From positions 1 through 26,554 of the IMG/VR virus record IMGVR_UViG_3300048589_000219: 26,554 nucleotides of DNA. One strand, given 5' to 3'. This stretch comes from a virus. Position numbers and translations under genes: made by a program. Below, piece by piece: positions 7,738 through 14,580 of this stretch (positions are counted from its first letter, which is position 1; each line of letters begins with the position of its first letter). Under the pieces are notes generated by a model that saw only the letters and a list, made by a program, of their open reading frames with translations, did not search any database and was not told the DNA's origin.

Positions 7738-8820
7738 TTACTCCTTTCCAAGTGACGTAAAGTAATCCGCATCAACCGCTTGCTCGTCACCGTGACGCTG
7801 CTGGAACGATTGACTTCCGGCATTCTTTGTATACCCAAACTGGATAATCGTATCCACATCTTCCTGATGCTGCATGGCCGAACACAGGTCTTTGACGTGG
7901 CAATCCCACGCACAGGTTGATTGGAAGTTCGGGTACACATGCGTTAGATCAGACATGTCGTGGTACACCGCTTGTAGTTGTCCCACGAACGAGTCGATTT
8001 GCGCCTGTGTAATGGGAATGGTGTAGCGAACATAGAAGGGTGTCGCGGTCCCGCTATCCCGCTCCATGAGCCGTTCCAGAATGTCCTGATATGGGGCAAA
8101 GGCGAGATTGTTTTCGTTGATCGCGGCAACGTACGACATGTAGTCGATGGAATCTGACCACGCCTTCGACAGACCACCCCGCTGCAACCGCTCCGGCTTG
8201 CGAGGAACTTTTCGGCTTACTCCATCGTAGAGAATCCCCGCAATGGGTTGGCCGAACAGTTGACTCGCCGCCCATGCATACGCGGTAAACTGTGGCCGGA
8301 GCACTAGACTGTCGTAGTCAGGCCGACGATCAAACGTCTTGATTTCTCCGACGAACCACTGTCCGTCGCTTCGTTCAATCAAGCGGTCAAGCGTTCCAAT
8401 GAGGAACCCATCGGTTCCGGGGATCGGTACGCGGAAGGTCTGTTCGGCGGCGCGAACGGTAAAGTTCTCTCCAAGCGGATTCTTGGCTCCGTACTTGGTG
8501 AAGTACCGGCGCACCACATCAACCGCCTGATAACCTTGCTGCTTGAACTCTGCTTCTTCATCCGTAGAAGGTTCAGTGCCAGCCGCATTTTTATAGGCAA
8601 CAAAAAATCGGTCCCACTCTTTCCCATACTCTGCACTGACGGCATCATAAGGGTTTTCCCCCGCTGAATGCGCGGCCAGTCCTGCATGAACAAGCGTACC
8701 GATATTGAGCACCGCACGCGGTAGCGCGATACGGCGAAGTGCCTGACGGTTCGGGGAACTAATATCCCACTGACGCCGACACCGAAGGAATTGTGAGACT
8801 TCCGAAATGGAAATATCCAA
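7738..8820 (-). CDS. PD-(D/E)XK nuclease with Cas4/AddB-like iron-sulfur cysteines
   Basis: A 360-aa protein with the PD-(D/E)XK fold of the RecB/Cas4 group: H45 in GTLVHA, D145 in GTLDRL, E159-x-K161 in GEIKTF and Q177 in QFTAY. Four cysteines, C14 near the start (FLRCRRQW) and C303, C307, C313 near the end, have the 1+3 arrangement that holds a 4Fe-4S cluster in AddB and Cas4. It likely degrades DNA ends 5'-3' to feed the Sak4-like recombinase encoded downstream. No ATG is available before the essential C14; TTG 8820 is the start that keeps it, with AAAGG about 10 nt upstream. It is first in the unit driven by the 8870-8898 promoter. Confidence 0.86.
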   Translation of the reverse strand: MDISISEVSQFLRCRRQWDISSPNRQALRRIALPRAVLNIGTLVHAGLAAHSAGENPYDAVSAEYGKEWDRFFVAYKNAAGTEPSTDEEAEFKQQGYQAVDVVRRYFTKYGAKNPLGENFTVRAAEQTFRVPIPGTDGFLIGTLDRLIERSDGQWFVGEIKTFDRRPDYDSLVLRPQFTAYAWAASQLFGQPIAGILYDGVSRKVPRKPERLQRGGLSKAWSDSIDYMSYVAAINENNLAFAPYQDILERLMERDSGTATPFYVRYTIPITQAQIDSFVGQLQAVYHDMSDLTHVYPNFQSTCAWDCHVKDLCSAMQHQEDVDTIIQFGYTKNAGSQSFQQRHGDEQAVDADYFTSLGKE

Positions 8821-8845
8821 GGTACGTTTACCTTTCTTCGCTAGT

Positions 8846-8863
8846 CACGGTACGCTTACCGTG
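8846..8863. promoter_or_regulatory. Inverted repeat in the leader of the nuclease operon
   Basis: Perfect 7-bp arms CACGGTA/TACCGTG separated by CGCT, placed at about the transcription start of the 8870-8898 promoter. It could be an operator or a leader stem-loop. Confidence 0.5.
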
Positions 8864-8869
8864 CTTGTA

Positions 8870-8898
8870 AGTATACACAGGGTACATCCCTGCGTCAA
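8870..8898 (-). promoter_or_regulatory. Consensus promoter (nuclease-Sak4 operon)
   Basis: TTGACG (8893-8898), 17 bp, TATACT (8870-8875) on the - strand. The -35 overlaps the stop codon of the upstream N6/N4 methyltransferase gene. It drives the PD-(D/E)XK, cytosine methyltransferase, Sak4-like and acidic-protein genes. Confidence 0.88.
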
Positions 8899-8904
8899 GG
8901 GATG
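8878..8904. promoter_or_regulatory. Overlapping inverted repeats across the -35 and spacer, operator candidate
   Basis: Two nested palindromes cover the promoter: CAGGG/CCCTG at 8878-8892 inside the spacer, and CATCCCT/AGGGATG (7-bp arms, 6-bp gap) at 8885-8904 across the -35. A repressor bound here would block RNA polymerase; the XRE-type protein at 11905-12300 is one candidate. Confidence 0.55.
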
Positions 8905-9662
8905 ATGCACTTCGTTTCCATGCCCACCAGAGCGAAACGTTGGAGCATCGTATCTATTGCTTGCTTGTTTGCATCAATAGAAAAGGAGTTGCGACTGAGT
9001 TGATGTGCAGCAACGGCTGTCGTACCACTCCCCGCAAAGAAGTCCAATACGGTATCCCCCGGCTGTGATGATGCAGTAATAATACGACGGAGAATACCGA
9101 GCGGTTTCTGCGTTGGATAGCCTGTCTTTTCTCGACCACCCGGACTCACAATCGTATGCCACCATACATCGGTCGGGAGCTTGCCCCGTGCCGCCTTTTC
9201 CGGACCGCATAATCCCGGTGCCATATACGGTTCTCGGTCAACATCCTCGGAGTTGAAGTGATAGGTCTTTTTATTCTTTACGTAAACGAGAATGTTGTCG
9301 TGCTTTGTCGGCCAACGTCGCTTTGTTCGTGCGCCGTAGTCGTACGCCCAAATGATTTCATTTAGGAAGTTTTCTCGACCAAAGATACTGTCTAACAGTA
9401 CCTTGATATAGTGGACTTCTCGGTAATCAAGATGAACGTAGAGCGTTCCGTCGTCTGTCAAAAGACGGTGCGCTTCTCGCAGTCGGGGTTCTATAAACGC
9501 GGGATAGTCCGTGTAACGATCTGTATAGGACAACGGACCGCCACGCTGTTGTGTAATACCTGTGTTGAAGGGAGGATCAATGTAAATAAGCCGAAACGAT
9601 TCATCGTGCATCGGTTTGAGTGCCGACAGATTATCCTCCCAAATAACGGTGTGTGTGGTCAC
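8895..9662 (-). CDS. Site-specific DNA methyltransferase (N6-adenine or N4-cytosine, beta class order)
   Basis: A 255-aa methyltransferase with the catalytic D29PPF motif first and the cofactor-binding D207FFAGSGTT motif near the end, the order of the beta class. DPPF is usual for N6-adenine enzymes, but N4-cytosine enzymes cannot be excluded. The region between (about 105-185) would hold the target-recognition part. No restriction endonuclease gene is next to it, so it probably acts as a solitary methylase that protects or marks the element's DNA. GTG 9662 is chosen because GGGAGG lies 4 nt upstream. It follows the SNF2-type helicase gene by 14 bases and ends inside the next promoter. Confidence 0.92.
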   Translation of the reverse strand: MTTHTVIWEDNLSALKPMHDESFRLIYIDPPFNTGITQQRGGPLSYTDRYTDYPAFIEPRLREAHRLLTDDGTLYVHLDYREVHYIKVLLDSIFGRENFLNEIIWAYDYGARTKRRWPTKHDNILVYVKNKKTYHFNSEDVDREPYMAPGLCGPEKAARGKLPTDVWWHTIVSPGGREKTGYPTQKPLGILRRIITASSQPGDTVLDFFAGSGTTAVAAHQLSRNSFSIDANKQAIDTMLQRFALVGMETKCIIP

Positions 9663-9676
9663 AGTTCCTCCCCCTT

Positions 9677-11065
9677 TTACATGTCTCTCAGACGTTCCAG
9701 CAACGCCTTCTGAATGTTTCGGTTGCGGGTACGGGCTGTCTCGTACACCGCGTTATCAATGGTTCCTTCTGCCATAACGTGTACGACATGCACACGATAG
9801 GCTTGTCCGTACCGACGCGCACGGGCAACGGCTTGATCCAGCGTACCCGGTAGGTAGTCATGCTCCAAGAAGATGACTAGGCGACTATGTTGGAGATTTG
9901 CTCCTTCGGTGAGGGCCGCAAGGGTCGCAACGACAAGACCATTAGGCGAGTCATTCCAAGCATGGAGTCGCTGTTCTCTCGTTGCCGCATCCGTACCCCC
10001 GTCAATCTGAAAGATCGGACGACCGGTGACTGATAGCCGCTTGACCGCAAGATTGCTCGTTCCCCTATACCAACAGAAGATAATGGCAGGTTCGTCCGGA
10101 CGATCCGCAAGAACGTCGATAATGGTATCAATCTTCGGGTTGTCTTTTGTTTCGCCAACGATAACTCCATCCTGCACCACAAATCCAGCCGTGAGTTGTC
10201 GCAACTTGGCAACCAACGCACCACCAGTTTTGATTGCAACGGTATCGTCAAGGTCCGGGTGCTCAATGAACCACTCCTTCTTCGCCACATCATGCGCTCG
10301 TTTCATGGCCGGTGGCAACGGAACATATATACGCTCTGTAACCGGTTCCTCTGTCCATGCAGGACGGACACCGTTGGTGCGGACATGCTCATCAATAACG
10401 GTATCGTAGGTACGACGCAGCATGTACTTATCCAGCATCGCGTTAAAGGCCGGTTCCTTATCCGGTTGAATACCGTGAATCTTCGTCGTCCACGGGTCTT
10501 GCTCGGTAACACACCACTCCCCAACGAACCGCCAATACGATGAAAAGGCACGGCTGTCGATCATTTTCAGCACAGGCCAAATATCGCCGGGGTTGTTGAC
10601 TAACGGTGTCCCGGTGAGGAAGTATTTGTTGGCGCTTTTGATTCGATTGGCATTCGCCGTCCACTGGGATTTTCGCCCCCGGAGACGGTGTGCCTCATCG
10701 AAGATGACGGCACCCCATGTGTACGAAATGAGTTCTGTACGCTTCTTGATCCCGGTGTCCATAAGTGTGTGGTAATTTGTAATTACCCACCCTGTATAGT
10801 CCACGGGAATCGGATCGCCTTTTCTCCCCACAATCTGTACGTCAGCGTCGGGAATCCACCCCGTAATGTCATCCTGCCACTTTCGAAGCAGGTACGATGG
10901 AGCAACCACCAGTTTACGCGTTGTCGGTGCCGCTTCGTATGCGGCTTGAATGGCCGGGTAGGTTTTGCCCATACCCGGCTCATCCCCAAGAATTGCCCGT
11001 TGCTTTGCGGAAAGAAACTCGACTGCCTCTTTCTGATAGTCACGAAGTCGTGACACATCTACCAT
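9677..11065 (-). CDS. SNF2-type superfamily 2 helicase/translocase
   Basis: A 462-aa protein with the helicase motifs of the SNF2 branch of SF2: QxxA-like RDYQKEAV at 8-15, Walker A GDEPGMGKT at 27-35, DEAH at 123-126, TGTP at 151-154, and in the second RecA lobe NLQHS near 390 and QAVARARRYGQ at 411-421 (motif VI). These proteins use ATP to track along duplex DNA, often to remove proteins or remodel forks. The compact form is frequent in phage replication regions. ATG 11065 is used because AAAGGGG lies just upstream; the frame stays open for 24 codons more, but that would overlap the previous gene fully. It overlaps the preceding gene by 7 bases. Confidence 0.93.
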   Translation of the reverse strand: MVDVSRLRDYQKEAVEFLSAKQRAILGDEPGMGKTYPAIQAAYEAAPTTRKLVVAPSYLLRKWQDDITGWIPDADVQIVGRKGDPIPVDYTGWVITNYHTLMDTGIKKRTELISYTWGAVIFDEAHRLRGRKSQWTANANRIKSANKYFLTGTPLVNNPGDIWPVLKMIDSRAFSSYWRFVGEWCVTEQDPWTTKIHGIQPDKEPAFNAMLDKYMLRRTYDTVIDEHVRTNGVRPAWTEEPVTERIYVPLPPAMKRAHDVAKKEWFIEHPDLDDTVAIKTGGALVAKLRQLTAGFVVQDGVIVGETKDNPKIDTIIDVLADRPDEPAIIFCWYRGTSNLAVKRLSVTGRPIFQIDGGTDAATREQRLHAWNDSPNGLVVATLAALTEGANLQHSRLVIFLEHDYLPGTLDQAVARARRYGQAYRVHVVHVMAEGTIDNAVYETARTRNRNIQKALLERLRDM

Positions 11066-11379
11066 TCCAACCCCTTTCGTCGGTGCCACCACCGGTAGAG
11101 TTTCCCGCGCCACCGGTAGTACAACCGCCGATACCACCAGAACGGCTCCACCGGATAGTTCACTCCGCGAATAAGCGCGTTAACAATCGTATCAAACGGA
11201 ACCGTCCGATCAAACTTGACGTATAACACATGCGCGTATTCCGCAAGTGCCACGGCATTCGATACCACATCCGGGTCTGTAATGCCGAGCGCAAGTGCAT
11301 AGTCTAGCACGTCCCGATTTCCCCACTGAGGGCCGGGATCACGATGGTCTAGCCAGTCCTGTAGCGAGATGGTTTTCAT
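11059..11379 (-). CDS. Hypothetical protein with tryptophan/arginine-rich C-terminus, 106 aa
   Basis: I do not recognise this protein. Residues 1-75 look like an ordinary helical domain, while residues 79-106 are dominated by W, Y and R (FWWYRRLYYRWRGKLYRWWH), a very unusual run that could bind membranes or nucleic acid. The gene is well supported: ATG 11379 has GGAGG 4 nt upstream and forms an ATGA overlap with the stop of the preceding gene, and its own stop overlaps the helicase start. The context places it in the same transcript as the SNF2-type helicase, but no function follows from that. Confidence 0.75.
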   Translation of the reverse strand: MKTISLQDWLDHRDPGPQWGNRDVLDYALALGITDPDVVSNAVALAEYAHVLYVKFDRTVPFDTIVNALIRGVNYPVEPFWWYRRLYYRWRGKLYRWWHRRKGLEW

Positions 11380-11780
11380 TCATCCTCCACAAGTCCGAAG
11401 TTCTGCACAATCGCATTTGCGATTTCCTCAAAGCTGTAGTCCGTATCATCCGATAGTTCCAGCACCGATACAAACGTGTAATTGAAGTGCTCATCGGTAT
11501 GCCCCACCGGGAACCGAATGTCTTGCGTCAAGCCTACGGACTGTGCTGCGGCCAGCGGAATCAGCGTGGTTTCATGGTCGCCGCACTGATACCGTACCCC
11601 TCCGGGGTATTCCTTTCGTTCCCATGCGGGAAGTTCCCCAAGCTGGATCAAAAGGTCAACCGCAACGCCAAGCGGATCGTACCCGTGGTCGTTCCGGAGT
11701 TGTCCCCGAATCTGCGGGTACGTTCCGGAACGCAGCGCGGTTACGTACCACTTTAAGAATGAGGTATTAGCTCCACCCAT
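11376..11780 (-). CDS. Hypothetical protein, 134 aa
   Basis: I do not recognise this protein. It appears to be a mixed alpha/beta soluble protein: an N-terminal helix (NTSFLKWYVTALRSG), a central hydrophobic helix (PLGVAVDLLIQLGEL) and an acidic C-terminal end (SDDTDYSFEEIANAIVQNFG). ATG 11780 is selected because GGAG lies 6 nt upstream; the frame is open further, but those codons run through the 44-aa membrane protein gene. It overlaps that small gene by 14 bases in another frame, so translation is probably coupled, and it ends with an ATGA overlap. Confidence 0.75.
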   Translation of the reverse strand: MGGANTSFLKWYVTALRSGTYPQIRGQLRNDHGYDPLGVAVDLLIQLGELPAWERKEYPGGVRYQCGDHETTLIPLAAAQSVGLTQDIRFPVGHTDEHFNYTFVSVLELSDDTDYSFEEIANAIVQNFGLVEDE

Positions 11781-11901
11781 AACTTGCTCCGAGTGCGAGG
11801 AAGAAGCCGATAACAAAGAGGACCAATCCTCCTGCTACAAGCACTATCGCCGCTACAAGCATACCGGCGATGATTTTTCCGATTCGTTCTGCGAGTGACA
11901 T
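11767..11901 (-). CDS. Small single-pass membrane protein, 44 aa
   Basis: A short gene with a strong ribosome site: GCAGGAGG lies 7 nt before ATG 11901, just after the XRE gene stop. The product starts with a charged MSLAERIGK and then has about 28 hydrophobic residues (from IIAG to FFLALG), enough for one membrane helix, ending in ASYGWS. Small proteins of this type in phages include holin-like, superinfection-exclusion and regulatory peptides; the sequence does not decide between them. It overlaps the following gene by 14 bases. Its place next to the regulator gene may mean it is made in the lysogenic state, which is inference. Confidence 0.72.
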   Translation of the reverse strand: MSLAERIGKIIAGMLVAAIVLVAGGLVLFVIGFFLALGASYGWS

Positions 11902-11904
11902 GAA

Positions 11905-12300
11905 TTATCCTCCTGCCTGTCTACTGAGCGCGGAACGCCCGTGCTCTAGTGCTGTGTCAATGAGGGAGTGGATGGTCTTAGCTTCATTGCCACTCAGATT
12001 CGACAGCACATCATCCAAGTCTCCGAGTTTTGGTTCGTGAAGCAAACTTTGTACCCGGATGGGGGAGTATCCTGCGGCAACAAGCATCCAGTCTCGCTGC
12101 TCTGGATCAGCACCGACACCCTTTGCGAGACGAAGTACAATGTCTCGACTTGGATGTTCGCGTAACCCCCGCTCTAGGTAAGAAATATAGGAGTCGTCTA
12201 GTCCTGCTTCTTCAGCAACTTCAACCTGTGACAAGCCTGCTGCCTGACGCAAGCTATACAAAATCTCTGCGAACGCATTGCGCGTACTCGTATCAGCCAT
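11905..12300 (-). CDS. XRE/Cro-CI-type helix-turn-helix regulator
   Basis: A 131-aa protein with a clear HTH_3 domain at residues 10-66: LRQAAGLSQVEVAEEAGLDD (helices 1-3) then SYISYLERGLREHPS, the typical recognition-helix and turn. The C-terminal half (67-131) is helical, probably for dimerisation, and does not show the LexA-type peptidase of large CI repressors. It likely binds operators in the element, for example the inverted repeats near 8846-8904 and 14399-14433, but this is untested. ATG 12300 has AAGGGA upstream; the frame opens earlier (12378), but those codons overlap the zinc-knuckle gene. It overlaps that gene by 8 bases and directly precedes the small membrane protein gene. Confidence 0.9.
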   Translation of the reverse strand: MADTSTRNAFAEILYSLRQAAGLSQVEVAEEAGLDDSYISYLERGLREHPSRDIVLRLAKGVGADPEQRDWMLVAAGYSPIRVQSLLHEPKLGDLDDVLSNLSGNEAKTIHSLIDTALEHGRSALSRQAGG

Positions 12301-12493
12301 GTTGGTCCCTTCGTTTGTCTTTTCCGACGTGCCAGCATCCGCAATAGACACAGGCGTAATGATTAAACGGTCGTCCATGTTTCCGCTCTAGGTCACGAAC
12401 GGCCTTCTTTGCCTCTCGCTCCGTGTAGAACGGGTGCTTACGGTTACATCCCTGATACCGCAACCATTCTTGCGGCGTCATTTGCGCCACCAT
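12293..12493 (-). CDS. Small zinc-finger protein, 66 aa
   Basis: A 66-aa basic protein with C16 near the start and C48xxC51GCWH55 near the end, a layout often seen in small phage proteins where a helix (EREAKKAVRDLERK) lies between the two zinc-binding parts. It probably binds one zinc ion and nucleic acid. ATG 12493 follows AAAGGAT by about 6 nt. The gene sits 2 nt after the preceding stop and overlaps the XRE gene by 8 bases, so it belongs to the integrase-regulator transcript. Confidence 0.78.
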   Translation of the reverse strand: MVAQMTPQEWLRYQGCNRKHPFYTEREAKKAVRDLERKHGRPFNHYACVYCGCWHVGKDKRRDQHG

Positions 12494-12495
12494 TG

Positions 12496-12756
12496 TTACA
12501 TCCTTTCATAGAGTTCGTTGAACTCTGCTTTCTTCATGGTGCCAACGGCTCCGTCGTCGTACTCAACAACCACCATCCCCGGTTTAATGTCGATGGATCG
12601 GTCTGTTCCAGTATCGTACAGAAACGGGTATGGCTCATCGTCAAACGAGTGTACCATCCCACACGCCCACTCTAGGAGTGCTTCTCGGTTATCCCCCGTG
12701 TACTCTAGAGCGCGGACAACCGGAACTTGTTTCAGTACGTACGTACCTTCAATCAC
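12496..12756 (-). CDS. Small phage protein of the VxAxxxTGDN type, 86 aa
   Basis: An 86-aa acidic protein. The order VPVVRALEYTGDNREALLEW, a central FLYDTGTDRSIDIKPGMVVV and a final MKKAEFNELYERM matches a small family common in Gram-positive phages (P-V-V-x-A-x-x-x-T-G-x-N near the start, pGdwVv in the middle, F...Y at the end). The function of that family is not known to me. GTG 12756 is used because AAAGGAG lies 6 nt upstream and the codon overlaps the preceding stop as GTGA. Confidence 0.78.
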   Translation of the reverse strand: MIEGTYVLKQVPVVRALEYTGDNREALLEWACGMVHSFDDEPYPFLYDTGTDRSIDIKPGMVVVEYDDGAVGTMKKAEFNELYERM

Positions 12757-12965
12757 AACGTTCTCCTTTGTGAGCCAAGCTCCACACGACGATAGTTAGT
12801 TAGTTCAAGGTACTGGTTGTCAATCAGTTCCCATAGCGCGGATCGCGCATCTTGCTCATCGACTCCGCGCTGTTCTGCAAACCAGATGAGTTGTGTCACC
12901 GTAAGCGGCGGGTTAGCGCGTTGAACTGCATTGAGAAGAACTTCGTGTTCTGGATAGAAGGTCAT
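12753..12965 (-). CDS. Small winged-helix-like protein, 70 aa
   Basis: A 70-aa protein whose order of helices and short beta ending (LTVTQLIWFAEQRGVDEQDA, then RSALWELIDNQYLELT, then YRRVELG) fits a minimal winged helix-turn-helix. It may be a small DNA-binding regulator, but no family-specific residue confirms this. ATG 12965 overlaps the stop of the preceding gene as ATGA, and its stop overlaps the next start, so it is translated within the string of small genes between integrase and XRE regulator. Confidence 0.7.
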   Translation of the reverse strand: MTFYPEHEVLLNAVQRANPPLTVTQLIWFAEQRGVDEQDARSALWELIDNQYLELTNYRRVELGSQRRTL

Positions 12966-13165
12966 CGGTCGTTTCCAATCCGCTCCTGCTCATGCAGCCA
13001 CATACTATCCAAGTCCCACCCATTGACGAAGATGCGGCACAGGCGCTTCCAACCGAAGCTGTTTCCATATTTCTTGAATACAGCCTCCACGTCCTCTTTC
13101 GTCTGTGCAGCGTCGAACGCTTGGTAAACCGCATGGAACATGTCGTACGTCAGTTTTGTTGCCAC
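12962..13165 (-). CDS. Hypothetical protein, 67 aa
   Basis: I do not recognise this protein. It is helical, with aromatic residues throughout (MFHAVYQAFDAA, KKYGNSFGWKRL, GWDLDSMWL). GTG 13165 is supported by GGGAGAG 6 nt upstream. It lies 3 nt after the stop of the 84-aa gene and overlaps the next by ATGA. Confidence 0.68.
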   Translation of the reverse strand: MATKLTYDMFHAVYQAFDAAQTKEDVEAVFKKYGNSFGWKRLCRIFVNGWDLDSMWLHEQERIGNDR

Positions 13166-13168
13166 GAA

Positions 13169-13423
13169 TCACTCTCCCATCCAGACGTACCATCGCAGGT
13201 ACGCATTCTTCATGTCGTCCGTTGCGTCTGCTGGCATAATCCCGTGATCGGCAAAGACCGTCACTTCGGTTTCATCCGCAATGCACACGGTATAGAGTAC
13301 AGCTGGATCATTGTCTCCGTACATGCGCCGGTTGAGGACGGAAGTGGACAGGACGACCGCCCACTCCCATCGTCCACCGTAATACACCTGTACCGTCTCA
13401 CCGACGTCAAAGACGCGTCCCAT
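13169..13423 (-). CDS. Hypothetical SH3/KOW-like beta protein, 84 aa
   Basis: An 84-aa protein starting FDVGETVQVYYGGRWEWAVVLS, the strand-turn-strand pattern of small SH3-like or KOW barrels, with a mostly beta middle and a short C-terminal helix (DDMKNAYLRWYVW). Function unknown. ATG 13423 is preferred because GGAGGG lies 4 nt upstream and it begins 1 nt after the integrase stop; the longer frame would run into the integrase gene. Confidence 0.7.
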   Translation of the reverse strand: MGRVFDVGETVQVYYGGRWEWAVVLSTSVLNRRMYGDNDPAVLYTVCIADETEVTVFADHGIMPADATDDMKNAYLRWYVWMGE

Positions 13424-13424
13424 C

Positions 13425-14369
13425 CTACCCTCCGAGCGCGGCGTCCATGTGTGCAGCCGCCTGTGTTTTGAGTTCATCGACAACCGCGCCGTAGCGAACG
13501 GTCATGCGGATAGACGTGTGCCCAAGCAACTCCATCAGGGTCTTTTCGCTCACGCCCTTGGAGCGTAGAAGCGTTCCGAACGCGTGCCGGAGTTGGTGTA
13601 GTCCAATCGGGTCAATACCCGCGCTTGTTAGCGCGTCTTGCAGCCCCATGTAGACCGCATGCGGGTCCACAGGCTTGCCAGCTTGCCCTTGAAAGATGTA
13701 CTCCGTCGCGGCTGGCCGAACTCGATTGTGCTCAAACGCGGCGTCGTATAGCTGCCCAAGCGTATCGGCGGCGAGACGTGGTAGCGGTAGTACCCGGCGA
13801 GAAGCCGCCGTCTTAGGCTCTGATACCACAAGTCCGTTTCCGGTGATTCGCTGCACAGCGCGGCTAACTGTAAGAGTTCCTGCACCGAAGTCAATGTCAC
13901 CCCATTGGAGCGCACAAACTTCTCCACGTCGAAGTCCGAGGGAAAGCATGAGGATGTAGATTGGTTCATACTTGGTACCCTCTACCGCGTTCAGCAACGC
14001 CTGTGCATCGGTTGCCGTCGTCGCCTTGATCGTGGTGTTCGGAACACGCGGCATGCTGACACGCTTCGCCACGTTAACCGGAAGTTCGCCGTACTCAACC
14101 GCTTGATCCAAGGCTTGCCGGAGAATAATCTGCGTTAAGCGGATGGTTCCCGCCGACAATCCCTTGTGATGCTGAAGCACCATAATCTGCCCGACGTCGT
14201 TCGGGCGAAGCTCACCGAGTTTCTTGGTTCCGATCACCGGAATGATGTAGCTGCGAATGTGCTGACGGTAGTTTGCAGCCGTTCGCGGACGGAGACTGTG
14301 CGCGTGCAAGTCCATCCATTCGTTCATGTACTGAGCCACCGTCATGTTCTCAGTCATCAGTGCGTCCAA
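13425..14369 (-). CDS. int: Tyrosine recombinase (phage integrase)
   Basis: A 314-aa integrase with an N-terminal SAM-like core-binding domain (about 9-100, TVAQYMNEWM...IGTKKLGELRPNDV) and a complete catalytic domain: R147 in LGLRRGEV, K186 in PKTAASRR, H258-x-x-R261 in LHQLRH, H284 in LLGH and the nucleophile Y293. All catalytic residues are present, so the enzyme should be active in site-specific integration and excision. No arm-binding domain or separate excisionase is evident. TTG 14369 follows a G-rich stretch (GGAGGGGG) by about 9 nt; ATG 14357 is the alternative. It has its own promoter (14431-14459) inside the upstream gene, so it can be controlled separately. I did not find a convincing attachment site. 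Confidence 0.95.
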   Translation of the reverse strand: MDALMTENMTVAQYMNEWMDLHAHSLRPRTAANYRQHIRSYIIPVIGTKKLGELRPNDVGQIMVLQHHKGLSAGTIRLTQIILRQALDQAVEYGELPVNVAKRVSMPRVPNTTIKATTATDAQALLNAVEGTKYEPIYILMLSLGLRRGEVCALQWGDIDFGAGTLTVSRAVQRITGNGLVVSEPKTAASRRVLPLPRLAADTLGQLYDAAFEHNRVRPAATEYIFQGQAGKPVDPHAVYMGLQDALTSAGIDPIGLHQLRHAFGTLLRSKGVSEKTLMELLGHTSIRMTVRYGAVVDELKTQAAAHMDAALGG

Positions 14370-14580
14370 AGTAGAACACCCCCTCCGGTACGATGCTATC
14401 CTGAACCACAGTCAATTCAGGACTACATGTAGTATACACCGTACCCGGAGAAATGACAAGGGCTGTCGGCGGCAATCCGTGGATTTCCTCATAGATTGCC
14501 TCACCGATACGGATGGTTTCGTCCGGAGTTTCTTTTTTCGTCCGTCGCTGAATCATCAGGTAAGGAATTGTCAGGTTCAT
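14350..14580 (-). CDS. Hypothetical protein, 76 aa
   Basis: I do not recognise this protein. It has a basic N-terminal third (PYLMIQRRTKKETPDE), a central helix (TIRIGEAIYEEIHG) and a beta-rich end. ATG 14580 overlaps the stop of the preceding gene as ATGA and has GAGAGGA upstream; the longer frame lacks support. The last third of the gene carries the integrase promoter and two inverted repeats, and the gene overlaps the integrase start by 20 bases, so it has two jobs: coding and regulation. Confidence 0.65.
   Translation of the reverse strand: MNLTIPYLMIQRRTKKETPDETIRIGEAIYEEIHGLPPTALVISPGTVYTTCSPELTVVQDSIVPEGVFYFGRTDD
14399..14433. promoter_or_regulatory. Inverted repeats at the integrase transcription start, operator candidate
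   Basis: TCCTGAA/TTCAGGA arms with a 10-bp centre (14399-14422) are followed at once by the palindrome ACTACATGTAGT (14422-14433), which reaches into the -10 box. They lie at the expected start of integrase transcription (near 14424). They may bind a repressor or the integrase itself. Confidence 0.5.
14431..14459 (-). promoter_or_regulatory. Intragenic promoter of the integrase unit
   Basis: TTGTCA (14454-14459), 17 bp, TATACT (14431-14436) on the - strand, inside the 76-aa gene. Same architecture as the other promoters of the window. The leader to TTG 14369 is about 55 nt. Confidence 0.82.

Noticed and set aside
7105-11065. A DISARM- or BREX-like defence island (methyltransferases plus SNF2 helicase)
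   Set aside because: The helicase is a compact 462-aa phage type, and the other required genes (PLD nuclease, DUF1998 protein, PglZ, BrxL) are absent.
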